Shown here: positions 53,010-61,729 of the stretch, piece by piece | Layout of the letters: every line of letters starts with the position of its first letter | Position numbering within the stretch: the stretch's first letter is position 1 | NCBI RefSeq assembly: GCF_008000995.1 | Contig: NZ_CP042828.1 | Location: forward strand, 4,516,882 to 4,580,881 | Direction of reading: 5' to 3' | DNA length: 64,000 nucleotides | From: Ruania zhangjianzhongii | GTDB lineage: Bacteria > Actinomycetota > Actinomycetes > Actinomycetales > Beutenbergiaceae | Program-made: the position numbers and the translations under genes | The notes under the pieces: generated by a model | What the model saw: the letters and a program-made list of their open reading frames with translations, nothing else | Told to the model about the DNA's origin: nothing | Databases searched by the model: none

Positions 53010-53450
53010 ATGGTGAACACACAGATTCCCTCCCCGGCGACCACCCCACCATCAACCCGCCCGTCGCGCCTGCTTCGGTGGTCCGGCGGTATCGGCAGCG
53101 TGGCACTAGCGGGCCTGAGCATCGCGCACCTGGTCGTCAATTCGATCGGCTTCGCCGCTACCCCGGATGCCGGCTGGCCCCTCTTCCTGCTCTTCGGGAT
53201 CGGGGTGAGCGCGCTGGCAGCAGGGCTCGCGATGCTGACGTGGCGCTACGCGGTCCAGGGACGAGGTCGGCGCGTGGCGCGGGTGTTCGTCGCCCTGGCG
53301 GGGATCATCTGCTGCTACAACGTCGTGACCGTGCTTCAACTCCACCCAGAGGTCATCCTCGTGCCGGCAGGCCCTGGACCTTGGTCGCTGATCGCCGGCC
53401 CCGCACTGTTGTTGACGGCTCTGCTCCCTCGCAGAGAACCCACGCAGTAA
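53010..53450 (+). CDS. hypothetical membrane protein
   Basis: The 146-residue protein has four predicted helices (GSVALAGLSIAHLVVNSIGF, WPLFLLFGIGVSALAAGLAM, VFVALAGIICCYNVVTVLQL, WSLIAGPALLLTALLP) and a Pro/Thr-rich N-terminus. I do not recognise the family. ATG 53010 or GTG 53013 may be the start. It precedes the siderophore-interacting protein but the iron box lies between them. Confidence 0.6.
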   Translation: MVNTQIPSPATTPPSTRPSRLLRWSGGIGSVALAGLSIAHLVVNSIGFAATPDAGWPLFLLFGIGVSALAAGLAMLTWRYAVQGRGRRVARVFVALAGIICCYNVVTVLQLHPEVILVPAGPGPWSLIAGPALLLTALLPRREPTQ

Positions 53451-53455
53451 TTTTG

Positions 53456-53474
53456 TTAGGCTCGGCTTACCTAA
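53456..53474 (+). promoter_or_regulatory. IdeR/DtxR-type iron box
   Basis: TTAGGCTCGGCTTACCTAA matches the 19-bp IdeR/DtxR consensus TTAGGTTAGGCTAACCTAA at 16 positions. It ends 15 bp before the start codon of the siderophore-interacting protein, so iron-loaded IdeR/DtxR would repress it. Confidence 0.85.
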
Positions 53475-53489
53475 TCAAGGAGGTAGCCC

Positions 53490-54329
53490 GTGCCCCGAGG
53501 CGTGGCCCAGCGAGCCGAAGTGGTCAGTACCGAGCGGATCACCCCGCAGATGGTCCGGGTGGTGTTCTCCGGCCCCGATGGAGCACCGCTCGCCGCCGAC
53601 CCGGCCGGCTACACGGACGCCTACGTCAAGGTGCTCCTCCCCCGCCCCGGGAGCGGCGTCGTCGAGCCGTTCGACCTGGACGAAGTGAAGACCCGCGTCC
53701 CGGCTGAGGACTGGCCAGTGATGCGCACCTACACGATCCGCTGGTTCGATCCGCTGACCGGGCGCGCGACGATCGACTTCGTGGTGCACGGCGATGAGGG
53801 CATCGCCGGACCGTGGGCGGACCGGGCCCGGCCCGGCGACCAGGTGCAGTTCCGCGGCCCGGGCGGAGGCTACTCCCCCAATCCGGAGGCTGACTGGCAC
53901 CTGCTGGTCGGCGATGAGAGCGCGCTGCCGGCGATCGCCACCGCTCTGGAGGCGATGCCCGAGGGCGCGCGAGCCCATGCGTTCATCGAAGTGGCCGACC
54001 CGAGCGAGGAGCAGACCTTGCTCACCGAGGCCCGTGCCCAGGTGCAGTGGATCCACCGCAGCGCCAGCGAGTCCGGGCCGGGGGACGACCTGGTCCGCGC
54101 GGTCACCGAGCTGGACTTCCCACCCGGCCGGGTGCACGCATTCGTGCACGGGGACGCGATGACCGTCAAGCCGATTCGTTCCTACCTGCGGTTCACCCAC
54201 CAGGTACCGAAGGAGGACCTGTCCGCGTCCGGCTACTGGCGTCGCGGCAACGACGACGAGCAGTGGCGGGCAGCGAAGAAGCAGTGGAAAGCGGAGGTAG
54301 ACGCCGAGGAGGCGCGCCACTCGGCCTGA
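53490..54329 (+). CDS. siderophore-interacting protein (FAD/NAD(P)H ferric reductase)
   Basis: The enzyme reduces ferric siderophores in the cytoplasm to release iron. The 279-residue protein has the SIP-family FAD domain with MRTYTIRWFDP, DFVVHGDEGIAGPWA and the C-terminal SYLRFTHQVPKEDLSASGYW. The GTG start at 53490 follows AAGGAGG. It is monocistronic, behind an iron box. Confidence 0.92.
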   Translation: MPRGVAQRAEVVSTERITPQMVRVVFSGPDGAPLAADPAGYTDAYVKVLLPRPGSGVVEPFDLDEVKTRVPAEDWPVMRTYTIRWFDPLTGRATIDFVVHGDEGIAGPWADRARPGDQVQFRGPGGGYSPNPEADWHLLVGDESALPAIATALEAMPEGARAHAFIEVADPSEEQTLLTEARAQVQWIHRSASESGPGDDLVRAVTELDFPPGRVHAFVHGDAMTVKPIRSYLRFTHQVPKEDLSASGYWRRGNDDEQWRAAKKQWKAEVDAEEARHSA

Positions 54330-54431
54330 CCTGGCGATCGCGTGCGGCACGCGAGCACCGCGGGTGTGGTTTCCGTCGCTTCAGCGACCTGTAGCGCCGG
54401 TGGCCTGACCAACCAGGCCACCGGCGCCCGC

Positions 54432-56492
54432 TCAGGTGCTCGCCTTGGCCTTCTTCTTCAGGCTCTTCTCGCTGACCGGCGCGTCACCCGAGGCCCGCTC
54501 GCGGCGGTAGTACTCCCGCGCCTCGGCCTGGCGCTCGGCCTCAACCCCGGTGCCGATGGTGGCGCCGATGTGCTTGTCGCTGTACCCGAACGCGTCCACC
54601 AGGCCCACGGCATGGGCGCGCAGCCGCGGAAGCAGCCGGTTGATGTAGCTGGTCACCGTCCGGGCGCGCTGCGCGCTGAGCCGCCCGTTGATCAGGTACC
54701 AGGCGAGGTTCTTCTCGATCGTCACCAGCCCGAACAGGTCTCGCAGCCAGGTCATGACGGCCCGCGTCCCGGGGTCGGTGATCCGCTCCAGCGCCTCGGT
54801 GAACGCCTCCCACTGCAGCAGCTCGGCGTGCGCGCGAGCGGCCTCGATCAGGTCGTGCTGGTGGGAGTTGAACAGCTCGGCCGCAGCCTCGGGCGGCGCC
54901 CCCTTGCCGGCGCGCAGCGCGAGCGCGATCTCCTCCACCATCGACTCCACCCGGTCCTCGAGCAGCTCACGCTGGGCCTCGGGGTCGCGGATCTCGCCGG
55001 CGGAGCGGGCGCGGGAGCCCCAGTCCTGGATCGACTGCGCGGTGCGGCGCAACGGAGTGCGGTGCAGGGTCATGTCCACGGCCCGGTCCGCCACCCAGCG
55101 CACGGCACCGGCCACGTCCATCCGGGCCATCTCCCGGCCGTAGTCGGTGAGCAGCCGCTTGCCCACCAGCTGCAGCAGAACGTTGTTGTCTCCTTCGAAG
55201 GTGACGTACACGTCCATGTCCTGGTGCCAGCCGACGAACTTGTTCTCCGCCATGTACCCCGCGCCACCGCAGGCTTCCCGGGCCATCTGGATGGTCTCTA
55301 GCGCCAACCAGGTACTCATCGGCTTGGATGCCGCCGCCAGAGTCTCCAGATCCTGCCGGTCGCCGTCGTTGTCATGCTCGCCGGAGAACACCTCGTGGAA
55401 CCGCTGGCCGAGCTGGTTGTGCATGAACTGCGCGGCGTAGGTCTTCGCGAGCAGCGGCAGCAGCCGGCGCTGGTGCTGCTGGTAGTCGAGCAGCACGGTC
55501 TCGGTGTTCTCGTCACCCCCGGTGAACTGGCGCCGCTGGTCGCCGTAGCGGATCGCTGTGGCCAGCGCCATCTTGGCTACCACTACGGCGGAGCCACCCA
55601 ACGACACCCGGCCCTGCACCAACGTGCCGAGCATGGTGAAGAACCGCCGCCCGGGGCTGTCGATCGGCGAGGAGTAGGTGCCATCGGCGGCCACGTCCCC
55701 GTACTTGTTCAGCAGATAGCCCCGCGGCACGCGCACGTGGTCGAAGGCGAGCCGGCCGTTGTCCACGCCGTTCAGACCACCCTTGTGGCCGTCGTCCTCG
55801 CCACTGACCCCGGGGAGCCACGGCCCGGCCACACCACCATCGTTCTCCCGGATCGGCACGTAGAAGGCGTGCACGCCATGGTTCACGCCGCCGGTGATCA
55901 GCTGAGCGAAGACCACTGCAGCCACCCCGTGCTGACCGGCGTTGCCGATGTACTCCTTCCACGCCCCACGGAACGGGGTGTGGATCTCGAACTCTTCGGT
56001 CTCCGGGAGATAGGTCGCCGTGGTGCCGAGCTCAGCCACGTCACTGCCGTGCCCGATCTCGGTCATCGCGAAGCACCCGGGAACACTCAGATCCATCGCT
56101 CCGGGAAGGAACTCGTTGTGGTGCGTCTCGGTGCCCAGGTGCAGGATCGCCGCACCGAACAGCCCCCACTGCACACCACCCTTGATCTGCAGCGACGGGT
56201 CGGCGATCGCCAGCTCTTCGAAACCGGAGATGTTGCCACCCGGGTCGTCGGCGCCGCCGAGGTGCTCCGGGAAGGCACGCTGCACCACGCCCAGATCCAC
56301 CAGCTTCTTCGACTGCTGCAGCACGCGCTCGCGCTGCTCGGCCAGGCCCAGCCCGTCCTGCTTGCGCAGGTCCGGGTCGAGGAGCAGGTCGCGCACGCGG
56401 CGCCGATGGTCGGCCCAGCGGCCGTCCACCAGCTTGCCGACGGCGGCAGTATCGATCCGTAGGCCGGTCGCTGACTGCGGGGGGTGAGTCAT
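54432..56492 (-). CDS. acyl-CoA dehydrogenase/oxidase-like protein (FadE5-like position)
   Basis: The 686-residue flavoprotein has an N-terminal helical domain, a TEIGHGSDVAELGTTATY acyl-CoA segment, LGGSAVVVAKMALATAIRYG, and CGGAGYMAENKF followed by YVTFEGDNNVLLQLVGKRLL. The length and extra C-terminal helices are those of acyl-CoA oxidase-type or large FadE proteins. It catalyses the first step of beta-oxidation. It sits beside a TetR regulator and opposite to thiolase, reductase and hydratase genes. Confidence 0.9.
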   Translation of the reverse strand: MTHPPQSATGLRIDTAAVGKLVDGRWADHRRRVRDLLLDPDLRKQDGLGLAEQRERVLQQSKKLVDLGVVQRAFPEHLGGADDPGGNISGFEELAIADPSLQIKGGVQWGLFGAAILHLGTETHHNEFLPGAMDLSVPGCFAMTEIGHGSDVAELGTTATYLPETEEFEIHTPFRGAWKEYIGNAGQHGVAAVVFAQLITGGVNHGVHAFYVPIRENDGGVAGPWLPGVSGEDDGHKGGLNGVDNGRLAFDHVRVPRGYLLNKYGDVAADGTYSSPIDSPGRRFFTMLGTLVQGRVSLGGSAVVVAKMALATAIRYGDQRRQFTGGDENTETVLLDYQQHQRRLLPLLAKTYAAQFMHNQLGQRFHEVFSGEHDNDGDRQDLETLAAASKPMSTWLALETIQMAREACGGAGYMAENKFVGWHQDMDVYVTFEGDNNVLLQLVGKRLLTDYGREMARMDVAGAVRWVADRAVDMTLHRTPLRRTAQSIQDWGSRARSAGEIRDPEAQRELLEDRVESMVEEIALALRAGKGAPPEAAAELFNSHQHDLIEAARAHAELLQWEAFTEALERITDPGTRAVMTWLRDLFGLVTIEKNLAWYLINGRLSAQRARTVTSYINRLLPRLRAHAVGLVDAFGYSDKHIGATIGTGVEAERQAEAREYYRRERASGDAPVSEKSLKKKAKAST

Positions 56493-56498
56493 GGGGAT

Positions 56499-57188
56499 CT
56501 ACCTCTCGTGGGTGGTCGGGGTGGGGACACCGGCGTCGGCGCCGGTCCAGAGCCAATGGGTAATCAGGTCGGCCATCACTTCGGCCGTGGCGTGCTCGTC
56601 GGACTCGGTGGCGATCCAGGACTCGCCTACCCCACGCACGAAACCGACCACGCCGGCCGCCCAGGTCGCGGCCAGATCAACGTTGTCCCCGGCGGCGGCG
56701 AGCGCGTCCGCGAGCGGGACCTGCACGTACCGGGAGATCGCGGTGAGGAACGCGGACAGATCAGCTCCGCCGTCGGCACGGGTGACGAACCGGTAGACGT
56801 TCGAGGACGAGTCCAGCATGTTCACGTAGATCCCGACCATCCCCCGCAGGCGATGGCGCGGGTCGGACTCGGAGTGCGCGGCGGCCTCGAAGGCCTCGGC
56901 CATCTCTTCCAGCACCAGTTCGCTGACTGCCGCCTGCAGCCCGGCCTTGTCCGTGAAGTAGCGGTACACGATCGATTTCGAGGTGCCCATCGCGGCGGCG
57001 AACTCATCCATGGACAGGTCGGGCCCGCTGTGGTGGACGGCCCGGCGTGCCTGCCGGCTCAGCTCCCGGCGACGTTCGGCACGATGTGCCTGCCACCGGC
57101 GGGATCGCCCGTCGATATCGGCATGGTCGGCGCCGTTGGCCGACGCCTCGCCGAGGCCTCCGGCGCGTGCTGTCGTGACCCTGTTCAC
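56499..57188 (-). CDS. TetR/AcrR family transcriptional regulator
   Basis: The 229-residue regulator has a basic N-terminus, then an HTH (DLSMDEFAAAMGTSKSIVYRYF) and a ligand domain. It lies 6 bp upstream of the acyl-CoA dehydrogenase gene in the same direction and divergent from the thiolase gene. It probably represses the whole fatty-acid cluster and responds to an acyl-CoA. Confidence 0.88.
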   Translation of the reverse strand: MNRVTTARAGGLGEASANGADHADIDGRSRRWQAHRAERRRELSRQARRAVHHSGPDLSMDEFAAAMGTSKSIVYRYFTDKAGLQAAVSELVLEEMAEAFEAAAHSESDPRHRLRGMVGIYVNMLDSSSNVYRFVTRADGGADLSAFLTAISRYVQVPLADALAAAGDNVDLAATWAAGVVGFVRGVGESWIATESDEHATAEVMADLITHWLWTGADAGVPTPTTHER

Positions 57189-57194
57189 GAACTC

Positions 57195-57211
57195 AGAGTA
57201 TCAGGTACTCT
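57195..57211. promoter_or_regulatory. candidate TetR operator in front of thiolase
   Basis: AGAGTATCAGGTACTCT has perfect 6-bp arms around TCAGG and lies 6 bp upstream of the TetR start and 43 bp before the thiolase start. Binding by the adjacent TetR protein is inferred. Confidence 0.6.
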
Positions 57212-57254
57212 TGGTCCTAGACACATCGAGGCCCGACCCCCACGTGAGGAACTC

Positions 57255-58607
57255 ATGGCACGCACACCCGCGTCTTCCCAGCGCAGTACGCAGACCAGCC
57301 GGAGGGCCGCCGTCATCGGTGGGAACCGGCTCCCGTTCGGCAAAGCAGGTGGCGCGTACGCCAGTGCCACGAACCTGGACATGCTCACCGCGGCACTGAC
57401 CGGCCTGGTGGCCCGGTACAACCTGCAGGGTGAGCGGATCGGCGATGTCTCCGGCGGTGCCGTGCTGAAGCACTCCCGCGACTTCAATCTCACCCGCGAA
57501 GCGGTGCTCGGCTCCGGTCTGGAGCCCCACACCACCGCCTTCGACGTGCAGCGTGCCTGCGGCACCAGCGTCGAGACGGTCACCGCGATCGCGAACAAGA
57601 TCGCCCTCGGGCAGATCGAGACCGGGATCGCCGCCGGCACCGACTCCACCTCCGATGCACCGATCGTGGTCAGCGACCGGCTGCGCCGCACCCTGATCAA
57701 GCTCTCCCGGGCAAAGACCCTCGGCCAGCGCGCGAAGCTGGTGGGCAGCCTGCGTCCCGGCGACCTCGCCCCGGTCGCACCGAGCGTGAACGAGCCACGC
57801 ACCGGGATGTCGATGGGTGAGCACCAGGCGATCACCACCCGCCGGTGGGGCATCACCCGCGAGGCGCAGGACGAGATCGCACTGGCCTCGCACCAGAACC
57901 TCGCGCGCGCCTATGACGACGGCCTGTTCGACGACCTGATCACCCCCTACCGGGGCCTGACCCGGGACCAGGGCCTGCGCGCGGACACGTCCGCCGAGAA
58001 GCTCGCGAAGCTCTCCCCGGTGTTCGGCAAGGCCACCCCCGGGGCGACGATGACCGCCGGGAACTCCACCCCGCTCTCCGACGGCGCGGCCGCCGTGCTG
58101 CTCGGCACCGACGAGTGGGCCGCCGAGCGGGGGCTGCCGGTGCTTGCGCACGTGGTGGACGCCGAGACCGCTGCCGTGGACTTCGTCCATGGCGCCGAGG
58201 GGCTACTGATGGGCGGGGCGTACGCAGTCCCCCGGCTGCTCGCCCGGCAGAACCTCACCCTGGACGACTTCACCTTCATCGAGATCCACGAAGCGTTCGC
58301 GTCCACCGTGCTGACCACCGCGGCCGCCTGGGCGGACGAGGAGTTCATGCGGTCCAAGGTGGGCCTTCCGGCGCTCGGCGAGATCGACCGGACCCGGCTG
58401 AACGTCGCCGGGTCCTCGCTCGCGGCCGGGCATCCGTTCGCCGCGACCGGCGCCCGGATCGTGGCCACGCTGGCGACCCTGTTGCGCCGGGCCAAGGACG
58501 CCGAGCCCGAGAAGCCGGCACGTGGGCTGATCTCGGTGTGCGCGGCCGGTGGCCAGGCCGTGGCGATGATCCTCGAAGCTCCCGCGAGCAAGGGCGGTGA
58601 CCAGTGA
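57255..58607 (+). CDS. acetyl-CoA C-acyltransferase (thiolase, FadA2-like)
   Basis: The 450-residue thiolase cleaves 3-ketoacyl-CoA. Active residues are visible: Cys102 in QRACGTSVE, His345 in EIHEAFAS, His393 in GHPFAATGA and Cys429 in CAAGGQ. The start at 57255 (MARTPASS) follows GAGGA. Its stop overlaps the next gene by 4 bp. It is the first gene of the thiolase-reductase-hydratase operon. Confidence 0.93.
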   Translation: MARTPASSQRSTQTSRRAAVIGGNRLPFGKAGGAYASATNLDMLTAALTGLVARYNLQGERIGDVSGGAVLKHSRDFNLTREAVLGSGLEPHTTAFDVQRACGTSVETVTAIANKIALGQIETGIAAGTDSTSDAPIVVSDRLRRTLIKLSRAKTLGQRAKLVGSLRPGDLAPVAPSVNEPRTGMSMGEHQAITTRRWGITREAQDEIALASHQNLARAYDDGLFDDLITPYRGLTRDQGLRADTSAEKLAKLSPVFGKATPGATMTAGNSTPLSDGAAAVLLGTDEWAAERGLPVLAHVVDAETAAVDFVHGAEGLLMGGAYAVPRLLARQNLTLDDFTFIEIHEAFASTVLTTAAAWADEEFMRSKVGLPALGEIDRTRLNVAGSSLAAGHPFAATGARIVATLATLLRRAKDAEPEKPARGLISVCAAGGQAVAMILEAPASKGGDQ

Positions 58608-59956
58608 GCGACACCTACCTGAACCTGGTGAACTCCGGGGTCACCCAGCAGATCGCGAAGAAGCTGGGCCTGCCCCGGCCGGCTCCCCTGCGGCGCACCC
58701 GCGCCGGCAGCGTGGACCAGCCGTTGGTACCCGGCCCGGTGTTGCTACTCGGCCGAGGCGCCACCTCGGACGCGCTCGCGGAGTGGCTGCTGTCCTGGGA
58801 CCTGGACGTCCGGCGGAACGCGCCCTCGACGGGCAAAGTCGGTGCCCTCGTGCTCGATCTGACCGAGGTGACCGCACCGGAGCAGCTCTCCGAGCAGGTG
58901 CGCGAGCTCGGCGGCGCACTCCGGTCGCTCGCGCCCAGCGGGCGAGTGATCACCGTCTCCCGGCCCGCGGCGGACACCGATGAACCGGCAGTAGCCGCGG
59001 CCCGCCAGGGCGTGGATGCGCTGCTGCGCTCGCTGGCCAAGGAGCTGCGTGCCGGCGCCACCGGAAACGGCATCGTCCTGGCCGACGGCGTCGGCGCCGA
59101 GGCGATCAGCGCCGGCGGCGCGCTGCGGTTCCTGCTCTCTGCCCGCTCGGCCTTCGTGGCCGGCCAGTTCCTGCAGGTGGGCGGCACCGGCGGCGCGGCC
59201 CCCGCGGACTGGACCCGACCGCTGGCCGAGCGGGTCGTGGTGGTCACCGGCGCCGCCCGGGGCATCGGTGCGGCGATCGCCCGCACGCTGCACCGGGACG
59301 GGGCGCAGGTGATCGGGGTGGACGTGCCCGCGGCCGGCGAACAGCTCGCTGCGGTGATGAACGAGGTGCGGGGCACTGCACTGCAGCTGGACATCACGGC
59401 CGCCGATGCCGCGATGCGAGTCGTGGATCTGGCGACGGCCCGGTACGGCCGGCTGGATGCGGTGGTACACAACGCGGGCATCACCCGGGACAAGCTGCTG
59501 GCGAACATGACCGCCGAGAAGTGGGACGCGGTGATCGCGGTGAACCTCGCCGCCCAGCTGCAGATGAACGAGACGCTGGTGCAGCGCGCCGAGGTGGCCC
59601 CGGACGGGTTGCGACTGGTCTCGCTGTCCTCCACCTCCGGGATCGCCGGCAACCGTGGGCAGACGAACTACTCCTTCACCAAGGGCGGCGTGATCGGGAT
59701 GACCCGTGCGCTGGCACCGCGGATCGCGGCCGGCGGCGGTACCGCGAACGCCGTGGCACCCGGGTTCATCGAGACCGAGATGACCGCGCGGATGCCGGTG
59801 CTCACCCGGCAGGTGGCGCGCCGGCTGAACTCGCTGCAGCAGGGCGGGCAGCCGGTGGATGTCGCCGAGGCGATCGCCTTCCTGCTCTCCCCGCAGGCCG
59901 GGGGGATCAACGGCGAGACGCTCCGGGTGTGCGGGCAGAACATGGTGGGTGCCTGA
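58604..59956 (+). CDS. 3-oxoacyl-ACP/CoA reductase, high-molecular-weight FabG (FabG4-like)
   Basis: The 450-residue protein has a degenerate N-terminal flavodoxin/Rossmann-like domain (about 1-200). A full SDR domain follows, with VTGAARGIGAAIARTL, NAGITRDKLLANM and the catalytic NYSFTKGG Tyr-x3-Lys. This two-domain form is that of the mycobacterial FabG4, which uses CoA-bound substrates. It overlaps both neighbours by a few bp. Confidence 0.92.
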   Translation: MSDTYLNLVNSGVTQQIAKKLGLPRPAPLRRTRAGSVDQPLVPGPVLLLGRGATSDALAEWLLSWDLDVRRNAPSTGKVGALVLDLTEVTAPEQLSEQVRELGGALRSLAPSGRVITVSRPAADTDEPAVAAARQGVDALLRSLAKELRAGATGNGIVLADGVGAEAISAGGALRFLLSARSAFVAGQFLQVGGTGGAAPADWTRPLAERVVVVTGAARGIGAAIARTLHRDGAQVIGVDVPAAGEQLAAVMNEVRGTALQLDITAADAAMRVVDLATARYGRLDAVVHNAGITRDKLLANMTAEKWDAVIAVNLAAQLQMNETLVQRAEVAPDGLRLVSLSSTSGIAGNRGQTNYSFTKGGVIGMTRALAPRIAAGGGTANAVAPGFIETEMTARMPVLTRQVARRLNSLQQGGQPVDVAEAIAFLLSPQAGGINGETLRVCGQNMVGA

Positions 59957-60906
59957 TGGCGGAGGAAACTCTGGATCGGGTGCCCTCCCTCGGCGGGCTG
60001 TATGCGAACGCGCTCGGCCGCTCCGCCCGGCTGATGATTCGCCCGCCGGTGCGGTCGACGGCGTTGCCCGAGGTGGTCTACCGGGTCGCCGGGGTACCGG
60101 TCGACCGCGAGGAGCTGGTGGCCTACCAGCATCTGTTCGGCGATGCGGCCACGGACACGCTGCCCGCCGGTTTCGTGCACGTGCTCGGCTTCCCGGTGGC
60201 GATGGCCGTGATGGCCCGGGAGGACTTCCCGTTGCCGCTGCTGGGCATGGTGCACATCGCGAACCGGGTGGACCAGCATCGGGCGCTGCACACCGAGGAG
60301 CGGCTCACTGTCCGTGCGTGGGCCGAGAATCTCGCCGCGCACCGCAAGGGCACACAGGTGGAGCTGGTGGTGGAGGTCACCGGATCAGCGGTCGACGGCG
60401 TGGCCTGGCGCGGCGTGTCCACCTACCTGGCGAAGGGCAACAGTCTTCCGGGTCTGCCGGCGGCCGCCGAGAGCGCGCCGGTGGGCGCGGCCTGGGGCGA
60501 GGACCTCCCGGAGCCGACCGCGCAGTGGCGGCTGACGGCGGACACCGGCCGGCGCTACGCGCAGGTCTCCGGGGACCGGAACCCGATCCACCTCGGGTCG
60601 GTGCCGGCAAAGCTGTTCGGGTTCAACCGGGCGATCGCGCACGGGATGTACACCGCGGCACGGGCACTGGCGGCATCGGGCATCGGCGGCGCGGAGGTGC
60701 TGACCTGGGAGGTGGCCTTCGGCAAGCCGGTGCTGCTGCCGAGCACCGTGTCCTTCGCCGTGCGGACCGGGGACCCGGGTCCCGGCGGCGCGGGCGCGGG
60801 CGCGGGAGAGGCCGGCGATGGGCGCGCGGTCGAGTACCTGGGCTGGAACCAGCGCTCCGGCGCCCGACACTTCAGCGGCTCGATCACCCGGCACAACGAC
60901 CACTGA
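59956..60906 (+). CDS. MaoC family enoyl hydratase (HtdX-like)
   Basis: The 316-residue hydratase has two hot-dog halves. The second carries the MaoC motif YAQVSGDRNPIHLGSVPAKL, followed by NRAIAHGMYTAARAL. It hydrates or dehydrates acyl chains next to the FabG-type reductase. The ATG overlaps the reductase stop (TGATG). A Gly/Ala-rich loop before the C-terminus is unusual. Confidence 0.9.
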   Translation: MAEETLDRVPSLGGLYANALGRSARLMIRPPVRSTALPEVVYRVAGVPVDREELVAYQHLFGDAATDTLPAGFVHVLGFPVAMAVMAREDFPLPLLGMVHIANRVDQHRALHTEERLTVRAWAENLAAHRKGTQVELVVEVTGSAVDGVAWRGVSTYLAKGNSLPGLPAAAESAPVGAAWGEDLPEPTAQWRLTADTGRRYAQVSGDRNPIHLGSVPAKLFGFNRAIAHGMYTAARALAASGIGGAEVLTWEVAFGKPVLLPSTVSFAVRTGDPGPGGAGAGAGEAGDGRAVEYLGWNQRSGARHFSGSITRHNDH

Positions 60907-60914
60907 CCCGCGGG

Positions 60915-61709
60915 TCAGGGCACGATCGCGACCTCGTCGCCCACGCCGATCGAGCCGCCGCCGCCCACCGGTAGCAGCAGGATGCCGAAGCTCGGCTTCT
61001 TCTTGCCGACCGTGCGGGTCAGGGTGGTCATCACCGGCGCATCGCGCAGGCCGGTCTCCGGGTTGGCGTGCACGGCCAGGCAGCGCACGATCGGCTCGAC
61101 GACGTCGAAGGTGACCGTGCCGATGCGCACCTGCCGGCCGATCAGCTCATCCTCGGCCCAGGCGTCCCACCCGTCGAGGGCGATGTTGGACCGGAACCGG
61201 CGCTCGTCCAGCTCCGTGCCGACCGCCTCAGCCAAGGCCGCCAGACTGGTGCGCGAGTGCACGGAGACGAAGCCGCGGGCACGGTCGGTGAAAGTGGCGG
61301 TCTGCCCGTCCCCGACCACCGACAGAGGCAGCCGTCCTGGCCGGGCGAGCCGGGCGCCGTCGGGCGTGCTGAGCAGGTACTCGGTGACGGCCGAGGCCAG
61401 CTGGCTGCGACCGCCGTCGTCCAGTCCGGCCTGGGCGATCACCTCGCCCCCGGCGCTGAGGCGGACCTGCTCGGCGGTGTAGTCCAGGGTGAGCCGGTTC
61501 AGCGCCGGGTAGTCCCGCACGCACAGGCCACCGCCCTTGGGCCAACGATCCAGACCGTCCTCGTCTTCGGGTTCGGTGGCATCGGCGTGCCGGAAGGCGA
61601 GCACTCGGTCACCGGCGATCCGCCCGCCGGGCTCGACCTGGAGCCGTTCGCGGCGCTCCGGGGCGAAGCCCTTGATCGGGTAGCGATACAGGGCTGCGAC
61701 GTGTGGCAC
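60915..61709 (-). CDS. MOSC domain-containing protein
   Basis: The 264-residue protein begins with the MOSC N-terminal barrel (ALYRYPIKGFAPERRERLQV) and has the MOSC-like VRCLAVHANPETGLRD with a conserved Cys, as in molybdenum-cofactor sulfurase-type proteins. GTG 61709 is preceded by GGAGGG. It may bind a sulfur or molybdopterin species. Confidence 0.85.
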   Translation of the reverse strand: MPHVAALYRYPIKGFAPERRERLQVEPGGRIAGDRVLAFRHADATEPEDEDGLDRWPKGGGLCVRDYPALNRLTLDYTAEQVRLSAGGEVIAQAGLDDGGRSQLASAVTEYLLSTPDGARLARPGRLPLSVVGDGQTATFTDRARGFVSVHSRTSLAALAEAVGTELDERRFRSNIALDGWDAWAEDELIGRQVRIGTVTFDVVEPIVRCLAVHANPETGLRDAPVMTTLTRTVGKKKPSFGILLLPVGGGGSIGVGDEVAIVP

Positions 61710-61729
61710 GGCTTCCCTCCTGCCGGCCG

